DNA of 64,000 bases from Actinomycetota bacterium (GTDB lineage: Bacteria > Actinomycetota > Geothermincolia > Geothermincolales > RBG-13-55-18). The notes below the pieces were generated by a model, which saw only the letters and a program-made list of their open reading frames with translations, was not told the DNA's origin and ran no database searches. Position numbers and translations under genes: made by a program. Location: positions 1-64,000 of the forward strand of contig JAQVFR010000010.1 in NCBI GenBank assembly GCA_028697145.1, given 5' to 3'. Below are positions 34,797-43,455 of this stretch, one piece after another; the first letter of the stretch is position 1, and every line of letters starts with the position of its first letter.

Positions 34797-36251
34797 ATGG
34801 CATCTGGGGTCGTCCCGGAGGCGTGCGCGGACCTCCGCCCCTTCTTCACCCCCCAAGGGGTGGTCATCGTGGGGGCGCGGCGCTCGCCGGGTTTCGGTTT
34901 CGTCCTGCCCCTCTCACTGCGCAAGCAGGGCTGGGGAGACCGCGTATACCTGGTGAATCCGGCCGGAGGAGAGCTGCACGGATTCCCTCTCCACGAGAGG
35001 ATCGCCGACGTCCCCGCGGGTCCCGACCTGGCCGTGGTCATCGTGCCCGCTCCGGTGGTGCCCCAGGCCCTGATCGAGCTGGGGGAAAGGGGCATCAAGC
35101 ACGCCATCATCGAGAGCGCGGGCTTCGCCGAGATAGGAGAAGGGGGGAAAGCGCTGCAAGAGGAGGCGAGGGAGGCTGCATCACGCTACGGCATCCGCGT
35201 CATCGGGCCCAACTGCGTTGGGGTGATCAACACCGCCAACCACCTCCACACCGTGGAGGTTGTGGAGGAAGCCTTCACGCCCGGTCCGGTGGCGGTCATC
35301 GCTCAGAGCGGGGTCTTCGGCAACATCCTCCTGGACGGCCTGCACCAGAAGAGCCTGTTTATCTCCAAGGCTGTGACCCTGGGCAACCGCATGGACGTCA
35401 ACGAATGCGAGGTCCTGGATTACCTGCACCACGACCCGGATACCGGGGTGATCATGATGTACCTGGAGGGGGCGGCGGACGGGAGGCTGCTCAAGGAGAC
35501 ACTGGAGCGGGTGACCCGGGACAAGCCGGTCCTGGTGCTCAAGAGCGGCCGCACCGGGGCGGGGAGGCAGGCGACGGCGTCCCATACCGGGAGCATGTCC
35601 GGCGAGGACGAAATCTACGAGGCGGTGTTCAGGCAATCCGGCGCCATCCGGGCGCGCAGCCTGGACGAGCTGGTGGACATGGCGCGTGTCTTCGCCACCC
35701 AGCCCCTCCCTCCGGGCAACCGCTTGGGGATCGTCACTTCCAGCGGCAGCCTTGGCGCGCTGGCGACCGACACGGCCATCGAGACCGGGCTGGAGCTTCC
35801 CGCCCTGGAACCCGCATCGGTGGAGAAGGTGCGCGGCGTCGCCCCGCAGTGGATGAACGTGCGCAACCCCCTGGACGTGGGGCCGTCCGGGCAGTTCCTT
35901 CCAGCCATGACCGCCATGCTCGAGGACCCCAACATAGACATGGTGCTCTCCATCGCGGTGATGCCCTTCGCGGTGTTCCGGGAGTTGCTGGAGCGCGGCA
36001 TATCCGTGAAAAACTGGTTGGGAGCGGCCCCCGAACTGCGGGAACTCGCGCCGCAAAAACCCCTCGTCCTGTGTTCCCTGGGGGACCAGGGTTTCGTATC
36101 GGACCTGGACGAGGCCATCGGCCCGGACGTGCCCGTGCTCACCTCTCCCGAATCAGCCGCGCGCGCCCTGGCCGCCCTTTACCGGTACGGGGCGGCGCGG
36201 GAGAGGCGGCTGCCGGCGGGGTCTCGAGAGGGAGGAAGAGATCTTCACTGA
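34797..36251 (+). CDS. ADP-forming acyl-CoA synthetase, alpha-type chain
   Basis: A 484-residue protein with a CoA-binding domain (FTPQGVVIVGARRSPGFGF), a central succinyl-CoA-ligase-type domain (RVIGPNCVGVINT, AVIAQSGVFGN) and the phosphohistidine loop ASHTGSMSG. This is the alpha part of ADP-forming acetyl/acyl-CoA synthetases, which make ATP from acyl-CoA. The ATP-grasp beta part, fused or adjacent in working enzymes, is missing here and next door. Another such alpha chain is at 48079. The start is ATG 34797. GTG 34776 would add seven residues. The beta chain may be encoded elsewhere, or the protein may act as a CoA-acyl transferring or regulatory protein. Confidence 0.84.
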   Translation: MASGVVPEACADLRPFFTPQGVVIVGARRSPGFGFVLPLSLRKQGWGDRVYLVNPAGGELHGFPLHERIADVPAGPDLAVVIVPAPVVPQALIELGERGIKHAIIESAGFAEIGEGGKALQEEAREAASRYGIRVIGPNCVGVINTANHLHTVEVVEEAFTPGPVAVIAQSGVFGNILLDGLHQKSLFISKAVTLGNRMDVNECEVLDYLHHDPDTGVIMMYLEGAADGRLLKETLERVTRDKPVLVLKSGRTGAGRQATASHTGSMSGEDEIYEAVFRQSGAIRARSLDELVDMARVFATQPLPPGNRLGIVTSSGSLGALATDTAIETGLELPALEPASVEKVRGVAPQWMNVRNPLDVGPSGQFLPAMTAMLEDPNIDMVLSIAVMPFAVFRELLERGISVKNWLGAAPELRELAPQKPLVLCSLGDQGFVSDLDEAIGPDVPVLTSPESAARALAALYRYGAARERRLPAGSREGGRDLH

Positions 36252-36306
36252 AGAAGGCAGCCACAGGCCGACGCTTTCCGCGCGCAGGGTTGAGAGATGG
36301 CTTTGC

Positions 36307-36954
36307 GTGATCCTGCTGATCCTGGGGGCAATACACCTGCTCACCTGGTACCTGAACTTCTACACTTCGTTGGACATCTTTACCATCTTCCGCGTTTTCG
36401 ATTTCGACGAGGAGACCAATATACCCACCCTCTTCAACACGGCGCTCTTCGTCATATCCGCTTTGCTCATGCTGGTCACGGGGGGATATCTACGCAGGGA
36501 AAGACGGCCGTACGCCTGGCACTGGATCTTCCTCGGCGCGCTATTCGTCTTGCTTGCAATAGACGAGTTCACCTCGATACACGAGACGCTGGTCGAGCCC
36601 ATGAGGGATCTGTTCGACATAGAGGGCGGTATCTTCTACCTGGCATGGGTGATACCGGCGCTCTTCCTCTGTCTCCTCGGGGCCCTGCTGCTCCTCCGCT
36701 TCATGATCCGGCTCCCGCCCGCGGTGAGGCGGTTGTTCATCGCCGCCGCCGTGGTGTACCTCGTGGGAGCCGTGGGTCTCGAGATGGTGCAGGGCTTTCT
36801 CACCACCAGCTTCCCGGATGCCTCCGTGATGCGCCGCATCGTGACCTTCCTCGAGGAGTTCCTCGAGATGCTCGGACTGATCATCCTCATCCGAGGCCTG
36901 TTGGCCTACATGATCGGGCGCGTTCCGGCCCTGGAGGTCGAGATAGTGCCCTGA
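36307..36954 (+). CDS. Polytopic membrane protein of unknown function
   Basis: A 215-residue membrane protein, not recognised, with about six hydrophobic segments: VILLILGAIHLLTWYL at the start, TLFNTALFVISALLMLVTGG, HWIFLGALFVLLAIDEF, AWVIPALFLCLLGALLLL, LFIAAAVVYLVGAVGLEM, and a last one near LGLIILIRGLL. An FTSIHE motif sits at a loop (residue ~80) and could be functional. The start is uncertain. GTG 36307 is in frame, and the open frame continues into the end of the preceding synthetase gene with a plausible basic leader (RPTLSARRVERWL), but without a start codon. It lies 55 bases after that gene. Confidence 0.6.
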   Translation: MILLILGAIHLLTWYLNFYTSLDIFTIFRVFDFDEETNIPTLFNTALFVISALLMLVTGGYLRRERRPYAWHWIFLGALFVLLAIDEFTSIHETLVEPMRDLFDIEGGIFYLAWVIPALFLCLLGALLLLRFMIRLPPAVRRLFIAAAVVYLVGAVGLEMVQGFLTTSFPDASVMRRIVTFLEEFLEMLGLIILIRGLLAYMIGRVPALEVEIVP

Positions 36955-37030
36955 AAGATGTTGCTCTGGCTCCCGGCATGACGCCACCTGCGGCGATACC
37001 AGTCCGGCCTGAAAGCCCCGCCCATGCCTA

Positions 37031-37079
37031 TTGACGGAGAGGCTTCACGGCTATAAAATTAACTGAACATTCATTTAAT
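37031..37079 (+). promoter_or_regulatory. Promoter with TetR-type operator
   Basis: TTGACG (37031-37036) and TAAAAT (37054-37059), spacing 17, form a strong promoter 50 bases before the TetR gene. Just behind it lies a 22-base dyad at 37058-37079: ATTAA-C-TGAA-CA-TTCA-T-TTAAT, with nine of ten pairs matching. It overlaps the expected start of transcription, which suits autorepression by the encoded regulator. Confidence 0.75.
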
Positions 37080-37109
37080 ATTTCAGGGGAATGCGTTTCA
37101 GGGGGAGAG

Positions 37110-37730
37110 ATGGCCCGGCCCAGGGACAAGGCGGAAACCCGCAAGAAAGAGATCCTGGAGAACTTCTATGCCGTCCTCGCCGAGGAAGGCCTCGAGGGCG
37201 CGTCCATGGCCAAGATAGCCTCCCGCATGGGCATCCACCCCAGCCTCATCATCCATTACTTCTCGAACAGGGAGGAGATGGTCGTCGAGCTCGTGGACTT
37301 CATGCTGGCGAAGTACGAGGAGGCCTTCCTGCCCCGCTTTCGCGAGATCGACGACCCCATGGAAAGGCTGCATGCGATCATCGACGCCATCTTCGGTCAG
37401 GACTGGGCGCGGCTGGTGGACGCCGGTGTCTTCTATGCCTGTTACTCGCTGAGCTTACGCAACGACAGGGTGCGCGATAGCTTTAAGGAGATGTACACGA
37501 AGCTCCACGAGGTATTGCAGAAAGAGATCGGTGATCTCATGCGGATGGGCATGATCGTCAAAGCCGATCCAGGCAAGCTGGCAGACCTCATCATCTCCCT
37601 GCTGGAGGGGTACGATTTTTATCGCAGGGTGATGGACGATGACGCGCGCTTTGACGAACTGGGGCGGTTCCTCGGGGAGAACGCCCTGGCCATCCTGAGG
37701 GTCGATCGCCAGGGGAGCGGCCGAGTGTAA
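37110..37730 (+). CDS. TetR family transcriptional regulator
   Basis: A 206-residue TetR-type repressor. The N-terminal DNA-binding domain (residues 10-55) shows RKKEILENFYAVLAEEGLEG, ASMAKIASRMGIHPSLIIHY and FSNREEMVVELVD, the last a BetI/TetR-like helix. The rest is a helical ligand domain (FYACYSLSLRNDRVRDSF). A promoter with an overlapping dyad lies directly upstream, so it probably represses itself. The following genes on the same strand (SDR, TPP enzyme, SDR, UroD-like, nitroreductase-like) may be its regulon. GGGGGAGAG upstream sets the ATG. Confidence 0.9.
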   Translation: MARPRDKAETRKKEILENFYAVLAEEGLEGASMAKIASRMGIHPSLIIHYFSNREEMVVELVDFMLAKYEEAFLPRFREIDDPMERLHAIIDAIFGQDWARLVDAGVFYACYSLSLRNDRVRDSFKEMYTKLHEVLQKEIGDLMRMGMIVKADPGKLADLIISLLEGYDFYRRVMDDDARFDELGRFLGENALAILRVDRQGSGRV

Positions 37731-37841
37731 GTGGCAGCATGCGCGATCCGGGACATCGGGGCACTGTCTGCCGGGAGCAAGGTCTTACGTGAATACCGCA
37801 CGGTGCGGGGCAGTTGGCGAAAACGGGGAGGGGGAGAAGCC

Positions 37842-38648
37842 ATGTTCTCGCTGGACGAAAAGGTGGCGGTGATAACGGGTGCCGCCTCCGGTCTGGGGAA
37901 AGCGACAGCCCTGCGCTTCGCGCGGGCAGGAGCGAAGGTGGTGCTGGGGGACGTAAACGATGCCTCGGAAGTAGCCGGGGAGGCAGGCGGCATCTACGTA
38001 AGGACTGATGTCTCCAGCGAGGAGCAGGTACAAAGGCTGATGCAGGTGGCCGTGTCCGAGTACGGCAAGCTCACCACGGTTGTGAACAACGCCGGGATCG
38101 GTGGGCAGATGGGTACCCTGGACAGCATCACCAGGGAGGGGATCGACGAAGCCCTCAACATCAACTTCAAGGGCGTGCTGTGGGGGATAAAGCATGCCGC
38201 TCCGCTCATCGCCGACGGGGGGTCGATCATGAACACCGCCTCATACGCAGGTCTTTACGGTACCCCCACCTATGGCTGTTACGTGGCCTCCAAGGCGGCC
38301 ATCATCGCCGTCACCAAGACCGCCGCCCTGGAGCTGGCGCCCCGGAGCATCCGCGTCAACTGCATCTGCCCGGGGACCGCTGACACCCCCATGGCCTATA
38401 TCGAGGGGGCGGAGGTGGAGCTGAAGCTGGCCTGCATGCTGCAGCCCCTGGGGAGGCTGGTGCAGCCGGAGGAAGCGGCGGCCTTATACCATTTCCTGGC
38501 AAGTGACGATTGCGCCATGCTCACCGGCCTGGCCATACCCATCGACGGCGGCATGACGGCGGGGCCTGGCCTGGGCGTTATCGGTCCCCTGTACGAGAAG
38601 ATCTTCAGCGAGGGCTTTAATATCGAAGGGCCTTCCGCGAGGCCTTGA
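37842..38648 (+). CDS. SDR family oxidoreductase
   Basis: A 268-residue short-chain dehydrogenase with TGAASGLGKATA (nucleotide binding), NNAGIGGQMG, the serine in NTASYAG, and Y-x3-K in CYVASKAA, then ICPGTADTPMA. The end GLAIPIDGGMTAG is the usual SDR terminus. The last 20 residues (LYEKIFSEGFN and beyond) are unusual, since their DNA codes in another frame for the beginning of the TPP enzyme remnant. Its stop (TGA at 38646) overlaps the TTG of the next gene. ATG 37842 has GGGAGGGGGAGAAG upstream. Substrate unknown, probably a hydroxy- or keto-compound. Confidence 0.87.
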   Translation: MFSLDEKVAVITGAASGLGKATALRFARAGAKVVLGDVNDASEVAGEAGGIYVRTDVSSEEQVQRLMQVAVSEYGKLTTVVNNAGIGGQMGTLDSITREGIDEALNINFKGVLWGIKHAAPLIADGGSIMNTASYAGLYGTPTYGCYVASKAAIIAVTKTAALELAPRSIRVNCICPGTADTPMAYIEGAEVELKLACMLQPLGRLVQPEEAAALYHFLASDDCAMLTGLAIPIDGGMTAGPGLGVIGPLYEKIFSEGFNIEGPSARP

Positions 38649-39922
38649 CGGGGCGCCCGGGACCGGTGCACGTGGACATCCCCTACGACATCATCTTCGA
38701 GGAGGGCGACGACTCCGAGCTGAAGTACCTGGAGCCAAAGCAGTACAGGGCCATGGTCATGGAGGCGCCGGCGGCACAGATCGAGGAGGCGGCAAGGCTT
38801 ATCGCCGAGGCCGAGAGCCCCATGCTCCTAGCGGGAACGGGAGTGCTGAACTCCGGGGCCTGGGAAGAATTCCGTGAACTGGTAGATCTTATCAACTGCC
38901 CCGCATCCACTTCCATGTCCGCCAGGTCCGCCTATGACAACGACCACTCCAACTACCTGCTGGGCATGGGCGAAGCGGCCCTTACGGCCAGGCGGGAGGC
39001 GGACGTGGTCCTGGCGGTAGGTACCCGCCTCGGCAACCTGGACCTCCCTTACGACATATATTTCGGCGCCCCCGCGAAACAGAAACTGATCCAGGTGGAC
39101 ATAGACCCCCGCAACGTGGGGACCAACCGGCCCATTGCCATGGGTATCGTGGCCGATGCCGGCGCCACCCTGCGTGCCCTGCTGGGCAGGCTGAAGGAGC
39201 TGGGGGTCAAGCCCGCCGACGGCACGGCGGTGAAAAAATACAGGGACATGGAGGCGGAGCAGATGGCGGTCCTCGAGGCGGCGCCCAGGGGCTACGAGGG
39301 CGACAGGGTCCACCCCGCCACCTCGGTGGAGGCGGCGGCAAAGGTATTCGGTCCCCAGGCCATCAACGTGGGGGACGGCGGCAACACCAGCCTCTTCGAT
39401 GCCCTCTACCTGCGCTTCACCAACCCCAGGACATCACTGGGCATCTTCGAGTTCGGCCACCTGGGCACGGGCATCCCCATGGCCATCGGGGCCAAGCTGG
39501 CCAACCCCGACAAGGAAGTGTACGTCATCACCGGGGACGGCGCCGCGGGGTTCAACTTCATGGAGATGGAGACGGCGTTGCGGGAGAAGGTGAAGATCAC
39601 CGTCATCGTCCACGCCGAGGAGCACTGGTGCATGGAGGAGATCGAACAGATGGTCTATTTCGAGGGCGACGCCTCCAAGATCATCGCCTGCCAGCAGTCC
39701 CCGGTGCGCTGGGACAAGGTGGCGGAGGGGATCGGCTGTTACGGTGAGTTCGTGGACAAGCCGGAGGACCTGGTGCCGGCCTTCGAGCGGGCCAAGGGCC
39801 ACGAGCTCCCGGCGGTGGTGTGCGTGAAGACCGACCTGGCTTCGAACCTCATCCCGCCCCTGGCCGACAAGTTCATGGAGGTCTACGAGGGGCCGCCGCA
39901 GCCCGGGGGAGCGGCCGGTTAA
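38645..39922 (+). CDS. TPP-dependent enzyme (acetolactate synthase-like) lacking the N-terminal domain
   Basis: A 425-residue protein with the central domain and C-terminal TPP-binding domain of the acetolactate synthase family, but without the first ~160 residues (PYR domain with the catalytic glutamate). It begins TGRPGPVHVDIPYD, an internal sequence in normal relatives. Homology can be followed upstream in the same frame as RRAFREAL to a stop at 38618, all inside the end of the SDR gene. The TPP motif starts GDGAAGFNFMEMETALR but has HAEEHW where NN or N is expected. The start is TTG 38645 in a TTGA overlap with the SDR stop, so it could still be made by coupled translation. Otherwise it is a pseudogene. 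Catalytic competence alone is doubtful. Confidence 0.7.
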   Translation: MTGRPGPVHVDIPYDIIFEEGDDSELKYLEPKQYRAMVMEAPAAQIEEAARLIAEAESPMLLAGTGVLNSGAWEEFRELVDLINCPASTSMSARSAYDNDHSNYLLGMGEAALTARREADVVLAVGTRLGNLDLPYDIYFGAPAKQKLIQVDIDPRNVGTNRPIAMGIVADAGATLRALLGRLKELGVKPADGTAVKKYRDMEAEQMAVLEAAPRGYEGDRVHPATSVEAAAKVFGPQAINVGDGGNTSLFDALYLRFTNPRTSLGIFEFGHLGTGIPMAIGAKLANPDKEVYVITGDGAAGFNFMEMETALREKVKITVIVHAEEHWCMEEIEQMVYFEGDASKIIACQQSPVRWDKVAEGIGCYGEFVDKPEDLVPAFERAKGHELPAVVCVKTDLASNLIPPLADKFMEVYEGPPQPGGAAG

Positions 39923-40015
39923 CAGGCAGGAATTCGCTCGAGGCGGTCAGGCCCGGACCCGCGCCCCGGCACGTTTCCGGGCTTGACCCCCTTACTGACA
40001 GGGAGGTCGCCGGAG

Positions 40016-40855
40016 ATGAAAAACTTGACCGACAAGGCGGTGCTGGTAACCGGCGCGGCCAAGGGCATAGGCAGAGCTACCGCCCTCGCCTTCGCGCAGG
40101 AAGGCTCGAACCCGCTGGTGATCACCGATATCGACGCGAACGGGCTCGAGGGAACCGCGGACATGCTCGAGGCGATGCATCGCGAGGTCCTCGCTGTGCC
40201 CGCGGATATTTCGGATCCCGAGGCCGTCGGGATGTTGGTGGATGAGTCCCTGGAGAGATACGGGAGGATAGACGTGCTCGCCAACGTGGCGGGTGTCGGG
40301 ATCCTGGGCCCGGTGGAGGACCTGGCGATCTCAGACTGGCGGCGGGTCATCGACGTAAACCTCTGGGGTGTGATAAACACCATCCATTACGTCTATCCCC
40401 ACATGGTAGCCCGGAAGGCCGGCCACATCGTCAACGTGTCCTCCACTGACGGGCTCTTCGTGTCCTGGATCTACAGCGCACCCTACTGCGCGAGCAAATT
40501 CGGCATCGTGGGGATATCCGAAGAAATCCTGTTCGAGGCATCGCTGCACGGGATCGGGGTTACCTGCTTCTGCCCCGGGTCAGTGGGCACCACTATATTC
40601 GATACCTCGCCGGTCGTTGGCTTCAGCGAGGAGATCAGGAAGATAAAGGGGATGCTCACCAGGGGGGCCGACCCCCCGGAGGCCGTTGGCCGCATGATAG
40701 TCGAAGCGGTGAAAAAGGACAGGTTCATCGTCACCACCACGCTTTCTTTTCAAATGGAATATTTTTTGAGGAAGCACCTGCCCTTCCTGTGGTTTCCCTT
40801 CATGAAGCTGCAGGCTCGCTTGATGGCCAGGATGCTCGGCAAGTACAGGATATGA
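40016..40855 (+). CDS. SDR family oxidoreductase
   Basis: A 279-residue short-chain dehydrogenase. It has TGAAKGIGRATALAFAQEG, NVAGVGILG, the serine in NVSSTDG, and Y-x3-K in PYCASKFG, followed by CPGSVGTTIFD. The C-terminal part is longer than usual and hydrophobic/basic (residues ~245-279, FLRKHLPFLWFPFMKLQ), which suggests attachment to the membrane, as in lipid-acting SDRs. ATG 40016 is preceded by GGGAGGTCGCCGGAG. It lies between the TPP enzyme remnant and a UroD-like gene in what looks like one operon. Confidence 0.87.
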   Translation: MKNLTDKAVLVTGAAKGIGRATALAFAQEGSNPLVITDIDANGLEGTADMLEAMHREVLAVPADISDPEAVGMLVDESLERYGRIDVLANVAGVGILGPVEDLAISDWRRVIDVNLWGVINTIHYVYPHMVARKAGHIVNVSSTDGLFVSWIYSAPYCASKFGIVGISEEILFEASLHGIGVTCFCPGSVGTTIFDTSPVVGFSEEIRKIKGMLTRGADPPEAVGRMIVEAVKKDRFIVTTTLSFQMEYFLRKHLPFLWFPFMKLQARLMARMLGKYRI

Positions 40856-40917
40856 TCCACGATAAGTGGAAATAATATGCATGGAGGCAAAGGAGGTCGC
40901 AAGCGGAAGGAGATGAC

Positions 40918-42084
40918 ATGGGGGAGCAGCGCGAGCGGATAATGGCCGCACTCGAGCGGCGCGAGCCCGACCGCGTGCCGGTGATGGACGTGATGGAGGA
41001 GTACGCGAATATCTACGAAGTGCTGGGAAAGAAACCGACTCCCCTGGGCTTCCTGGTCACCAACCGCTACGCGTCGAAGGCGTTCGACCTCGTCATACCC
41101 CTGCTCAACCGCGTGGGCTTCATGGACTCCGAGATGGACCGCTTCTCCTTCGACCGCACCGCGGCGGCGGTGAAGATGGGGTACGATGCCGCCTGGGCGA
41201 TGCACGTGCCCATCTGGCGCTTCCGGGACTCCAGGGTCGCCGAGGACATCTACGGCCGCTACTACGACGTCATCGTGGACGATCGCGGGAATATCGCCAC
41301 CCCTATCTACAAGGGAGGCCTTATCGCTTCCCCCGACGACTGGAACGCCTGGGACAAGAGGTCGATCCTGCGCCTGCCGGAGAAGGCCAACCGCACATAT
41401 GCGAAGATTCAGAAGGAAATGGGCGACCGCATAGTGGTCTTCGCCAGCTTCCTCTACGGTCTTTTCGAGAACTCCTGGCAGCCCCTGGGCTTCGAGCGCT
41501 TCGCGGTCGCGGTGCGCAAGGAGAAGGATTTCATCAAGCGTATGATCAAGTTCTACGAGGATCACTACTGCTTCATGATCGAGGCCTGGGCCGACGCCGG
41601 CGTGCCCGGCGCGGTGTATTCCGACGACATGGCCTACCGCTCGGGCCCCATGGTCAACCCGCGCACCATGGACGAGCTGTACGGTGATTCCCTGCGCCGT
41701 ATCACCGAGACGGCGCACGCGGCGGGCATGAAGATAATCGTGCACACCGACGGGATGGTCTATCCACTGCTGCCGTGGTTCGCGGACTGCGGCTTCGACG
41801 GCGTGCATTCCCTCGAGCCGACCGCCGGGGTGAAGCTGGCCGAGGTGAAGGAGATGGTGGGAGACCGCCTCTGCCTGCTGGGCAACCTTGACATCACCCA
41901 CGTCCTGGTAGATGCCACGAAGGAGGAGGTCTACGAGGCGGTGCGCGAGTCCATCCGGGCGGCGGGAGGCGGCGGCGGGTACATCGTGGCCCCCACCAAC
42001 AGCCATCCCGGCATGGACATCGAGCATCTGCGCTGGATGCTGGAGGCGGTGGAGGAATACGGCCGCTATCCCCTCCAGGTATAG
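40918..42084 (+). CDS. UroD-fold methyltransferase-like protein
   Basis: A 388-residue UroD-superfamily protein of the corrinoid methyltransferase branch, opening RIMAALERREPDRVPVMDV. A possible metal site is H276-T-D278 in IIVHTDGMVYP. The position of the MtaA cysteine reads APTNSHPG, so no cysteine ligand is seen. It ends LRWMLEAVEEYGRYPLQV like many members. It lies apart from the corrinoid genes (about 35 kb away), between an SDR and a nitroreductase-like gene, so its corrinoid partner is not evident. True uroporphyrinogen decarboxylase is unlikely because the arginine-rich N-terminal substrate loop is not there. Reaction unknown. Confidence 0.78.
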   Translation: MGEQRERIMAALERREPDRVPVMDVMEEYANIYEVLGKKPTPLGFLVTNRYASKAFDLVIPLLNRVGFMDSEMDRFSFDRTAAAVKMGYDAAWAMHVPIWRFRDSRVAEDIYGRYYDVIVDDRGNIATPIYKGGLIASPDDWNAWDKRSILRLPEKANRTYAKIQKEMGDRIVVFASFLYGLFENSWQPLGFERFAVAVRKEKDFIKRMIKFYEDHYCFMIEAWADAGVPGAVYSDDMAYRSGPMVNPRTMDELYGDSLRRITETAHAAGMKIIVHTDGMVYPLLPWFADCGFDGVHSLEPTAGVKLAEVKEMVGDRLCLLGNLDITHVLVDATKEEVYEAVRESIRAAGGGGGYIVAPTNSHPGMDIEHLRWMLEAVEEYGRYPLQV

Positions 42085-42180
42085 GGGGCCGGACCCCGCC
42101 GAATGCCCGGGCGCGGTCGCGGGTTATTGTGCTATCCTGTGACGGAGCCGGCAGTCAACACCCGTCCAAGGAAAGTGAGC

Positions 42181-43293
42181 ATGGAACAGACCAAGGAGCC
42201 GACGCGGGATTACCCCTCTTACTCGTCCACGCCGTGGGGGTTGTGGGAGGTCCTCTACGGGCGCAGGTCTCACCGCAAGTACCTGCAGTACGAGGTCGGC
42301 CCGGAATGGAAGGCATCCCTCGAGAAAGTGGTGAAGCTGGCCCTGGAGACGAGGGGCGCCGACGGGGAAAGCCTGCTGGTGGTGACGGACGAGCGTCTCG
42401 TGGAGAGGATAAGGACCCGCCTGCATAAGGGCGTGCAGGGCAAGATAAACCTCTGGCTCAACCGCTCGCCGCTCCTCGGGTTCCTGGTGCTGGCTCTGCC
42501 GAAGCAGGACGTGCGCAGCGAAAGGCCGCGTGACCTCCCGCTTACCGCCATGGCTGCGGAGGACGTAGTGCTGTGGCTGACCGAGTCGGGCATGGGCACC
42601 TGCTGGCTCGGGGGCATAAACCAGGGGGAGATCAAGAGCGCCCTGGGGCTGGGACGGGAACATTTCGTCGCCGCGGTCATACCCTTCGGAAAGCCGAAAC
42701 CCCGGGTCAAGGCGAGGGACTTGGACCACCTGATGTACAGGTCCATATCCAGGAAACGCAAGCCCATCCCCGCCATCGCCTGTCTCGAGACCATCGACCG
42801 GCCATACGCCCTGCCCGACATAGCGGAGGAGAGGTTCTCCGCATCGAGCGTCCAGGACGTCGCGGGCTTGCTGCGGCAGCTGAGGGAGAAGCGCGAGAGC
42901 GCGGACGGCGTGCCCCTCGACCTCGCTGTCGACGCCTGCCTCGAGGCAGCCCGCATCGCGCCCAGTGCGGGCAATACCCAGAAATGGCTTTTCGTGGCCG
43001 TGGCCGGCGAGCAGGCGCTGCGCGGGCTTGCCGGGGCTTGCGGGGTCGATGGCGGATGGAAGGCCGCCGTCGTCGGGGTGGGGGATACCGTCACGGGGTT
43101 CCTCTACGAGAAGATGGAGAAGCCCTTCTGGATGATCGACCTCCCCATCGCCTTCTCCCAGATGTCCCTCATGGCTGCCTCCATGGGCCTCGCCCTGGAC
43201 CTGAGCCTGCGCGACATCGACGAAGCGGCGGTGAACGCGCTTGTCGGCCTGAGGCCGCCTCTGCGAGCCGTGGGCGTGATGGGTATACGCTGA
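42181..43293 (+). CDS. Nitroreductase-like protein with two nitroreductase-fold halves (TM1586 type)
   Basis: A 370-residue protein of two nitroreductase-like halves. The first (residues ~10-185) starts WEVLYGRRSHRKY and contains PLTAMAAEDVVLWLTESGMGTCWLGG. The second (~230-370) has LDLAVDACLEAARIAPSAGNTQKWLF and LPIAFSQMSLMAASMGL. This is the arrangement of TM1586-type putative nitroreductases, where one chain forms the FMN-binding pseudo-dimer. Such enzymes reduce nitro compounds, quinones or flavins using NAD(P)H. ATG 42181 has AAGGAAAG upstream, and the frame open to 42103 is not used. It lies 96 bases after the UroD-like gene. Confidence 0.75.
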   Translation: MEQTKEPTRDYPSYSSTPWGLWEVLYGRRSHRKYLQYEVGPEWKASLEKVVKLALETRGADGESLLVVTDERLVERIRTRLHKGVQGKINLWLNRSPLLGFLVLALPKQDVRSERPRDLPLTAMAAEDVVLWLTESGMGTCWLGGINQGEIKSALGLGREHFVAAVIPFGKPKPRVKARDLDHLMYRSISRKRKPIPAIACLETIDRPYALPDIAEERFSASSVQDVAGLLRQLREKRESADGVPLDLAVDACLEAARIAPSAGNTQKWLFVAVAGEQALRGLAGACGVDGGWKAAVVGVGDTVTGFLYEKMEKPFWMIDLPIAFSQMSLMAASMGLALDLSLRDIDEAAVNALVGLRPPLRAVGVMGIR

Positions 43294-43385
43294 GGCGTCT
43301 TTGACGTGAAGTGAGAGGCAGTCCCGGGCATGTCCGGGGATCGGATGCTGCAGTCGCATAAGCGCCATCCCGCCCTTCGGCAGGT

Positions 43386-43414
43386 TTGTCTTAACCCTGG
43401 AATGAATATATAAT
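43386..43414 (+). promoter_or_regulatory. Sigma-70-type promoter of the amino acid ABC operon
   Basis: TTGTCT (43386-43391) and a perfect TATAAT (43409-43414), separated by 17 bases, lie 42 bases before the binding-protein start. It is one of the best promoter matches in the window. Confidence 0.75.
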
Positions 43415-43455
43415 CTTCAACGTTGCCGAGTCTCAAGGGTAAAAAAGGAGGGAAG

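Noticed and set aside
38618-38648. SDR-TPP enzyme junction as programmed frameshift fusion
   Set aside because: The SDR ends normally, the two families are not known as fusions, and there is no slippery heptamer. Deletion with overlap explains it better.
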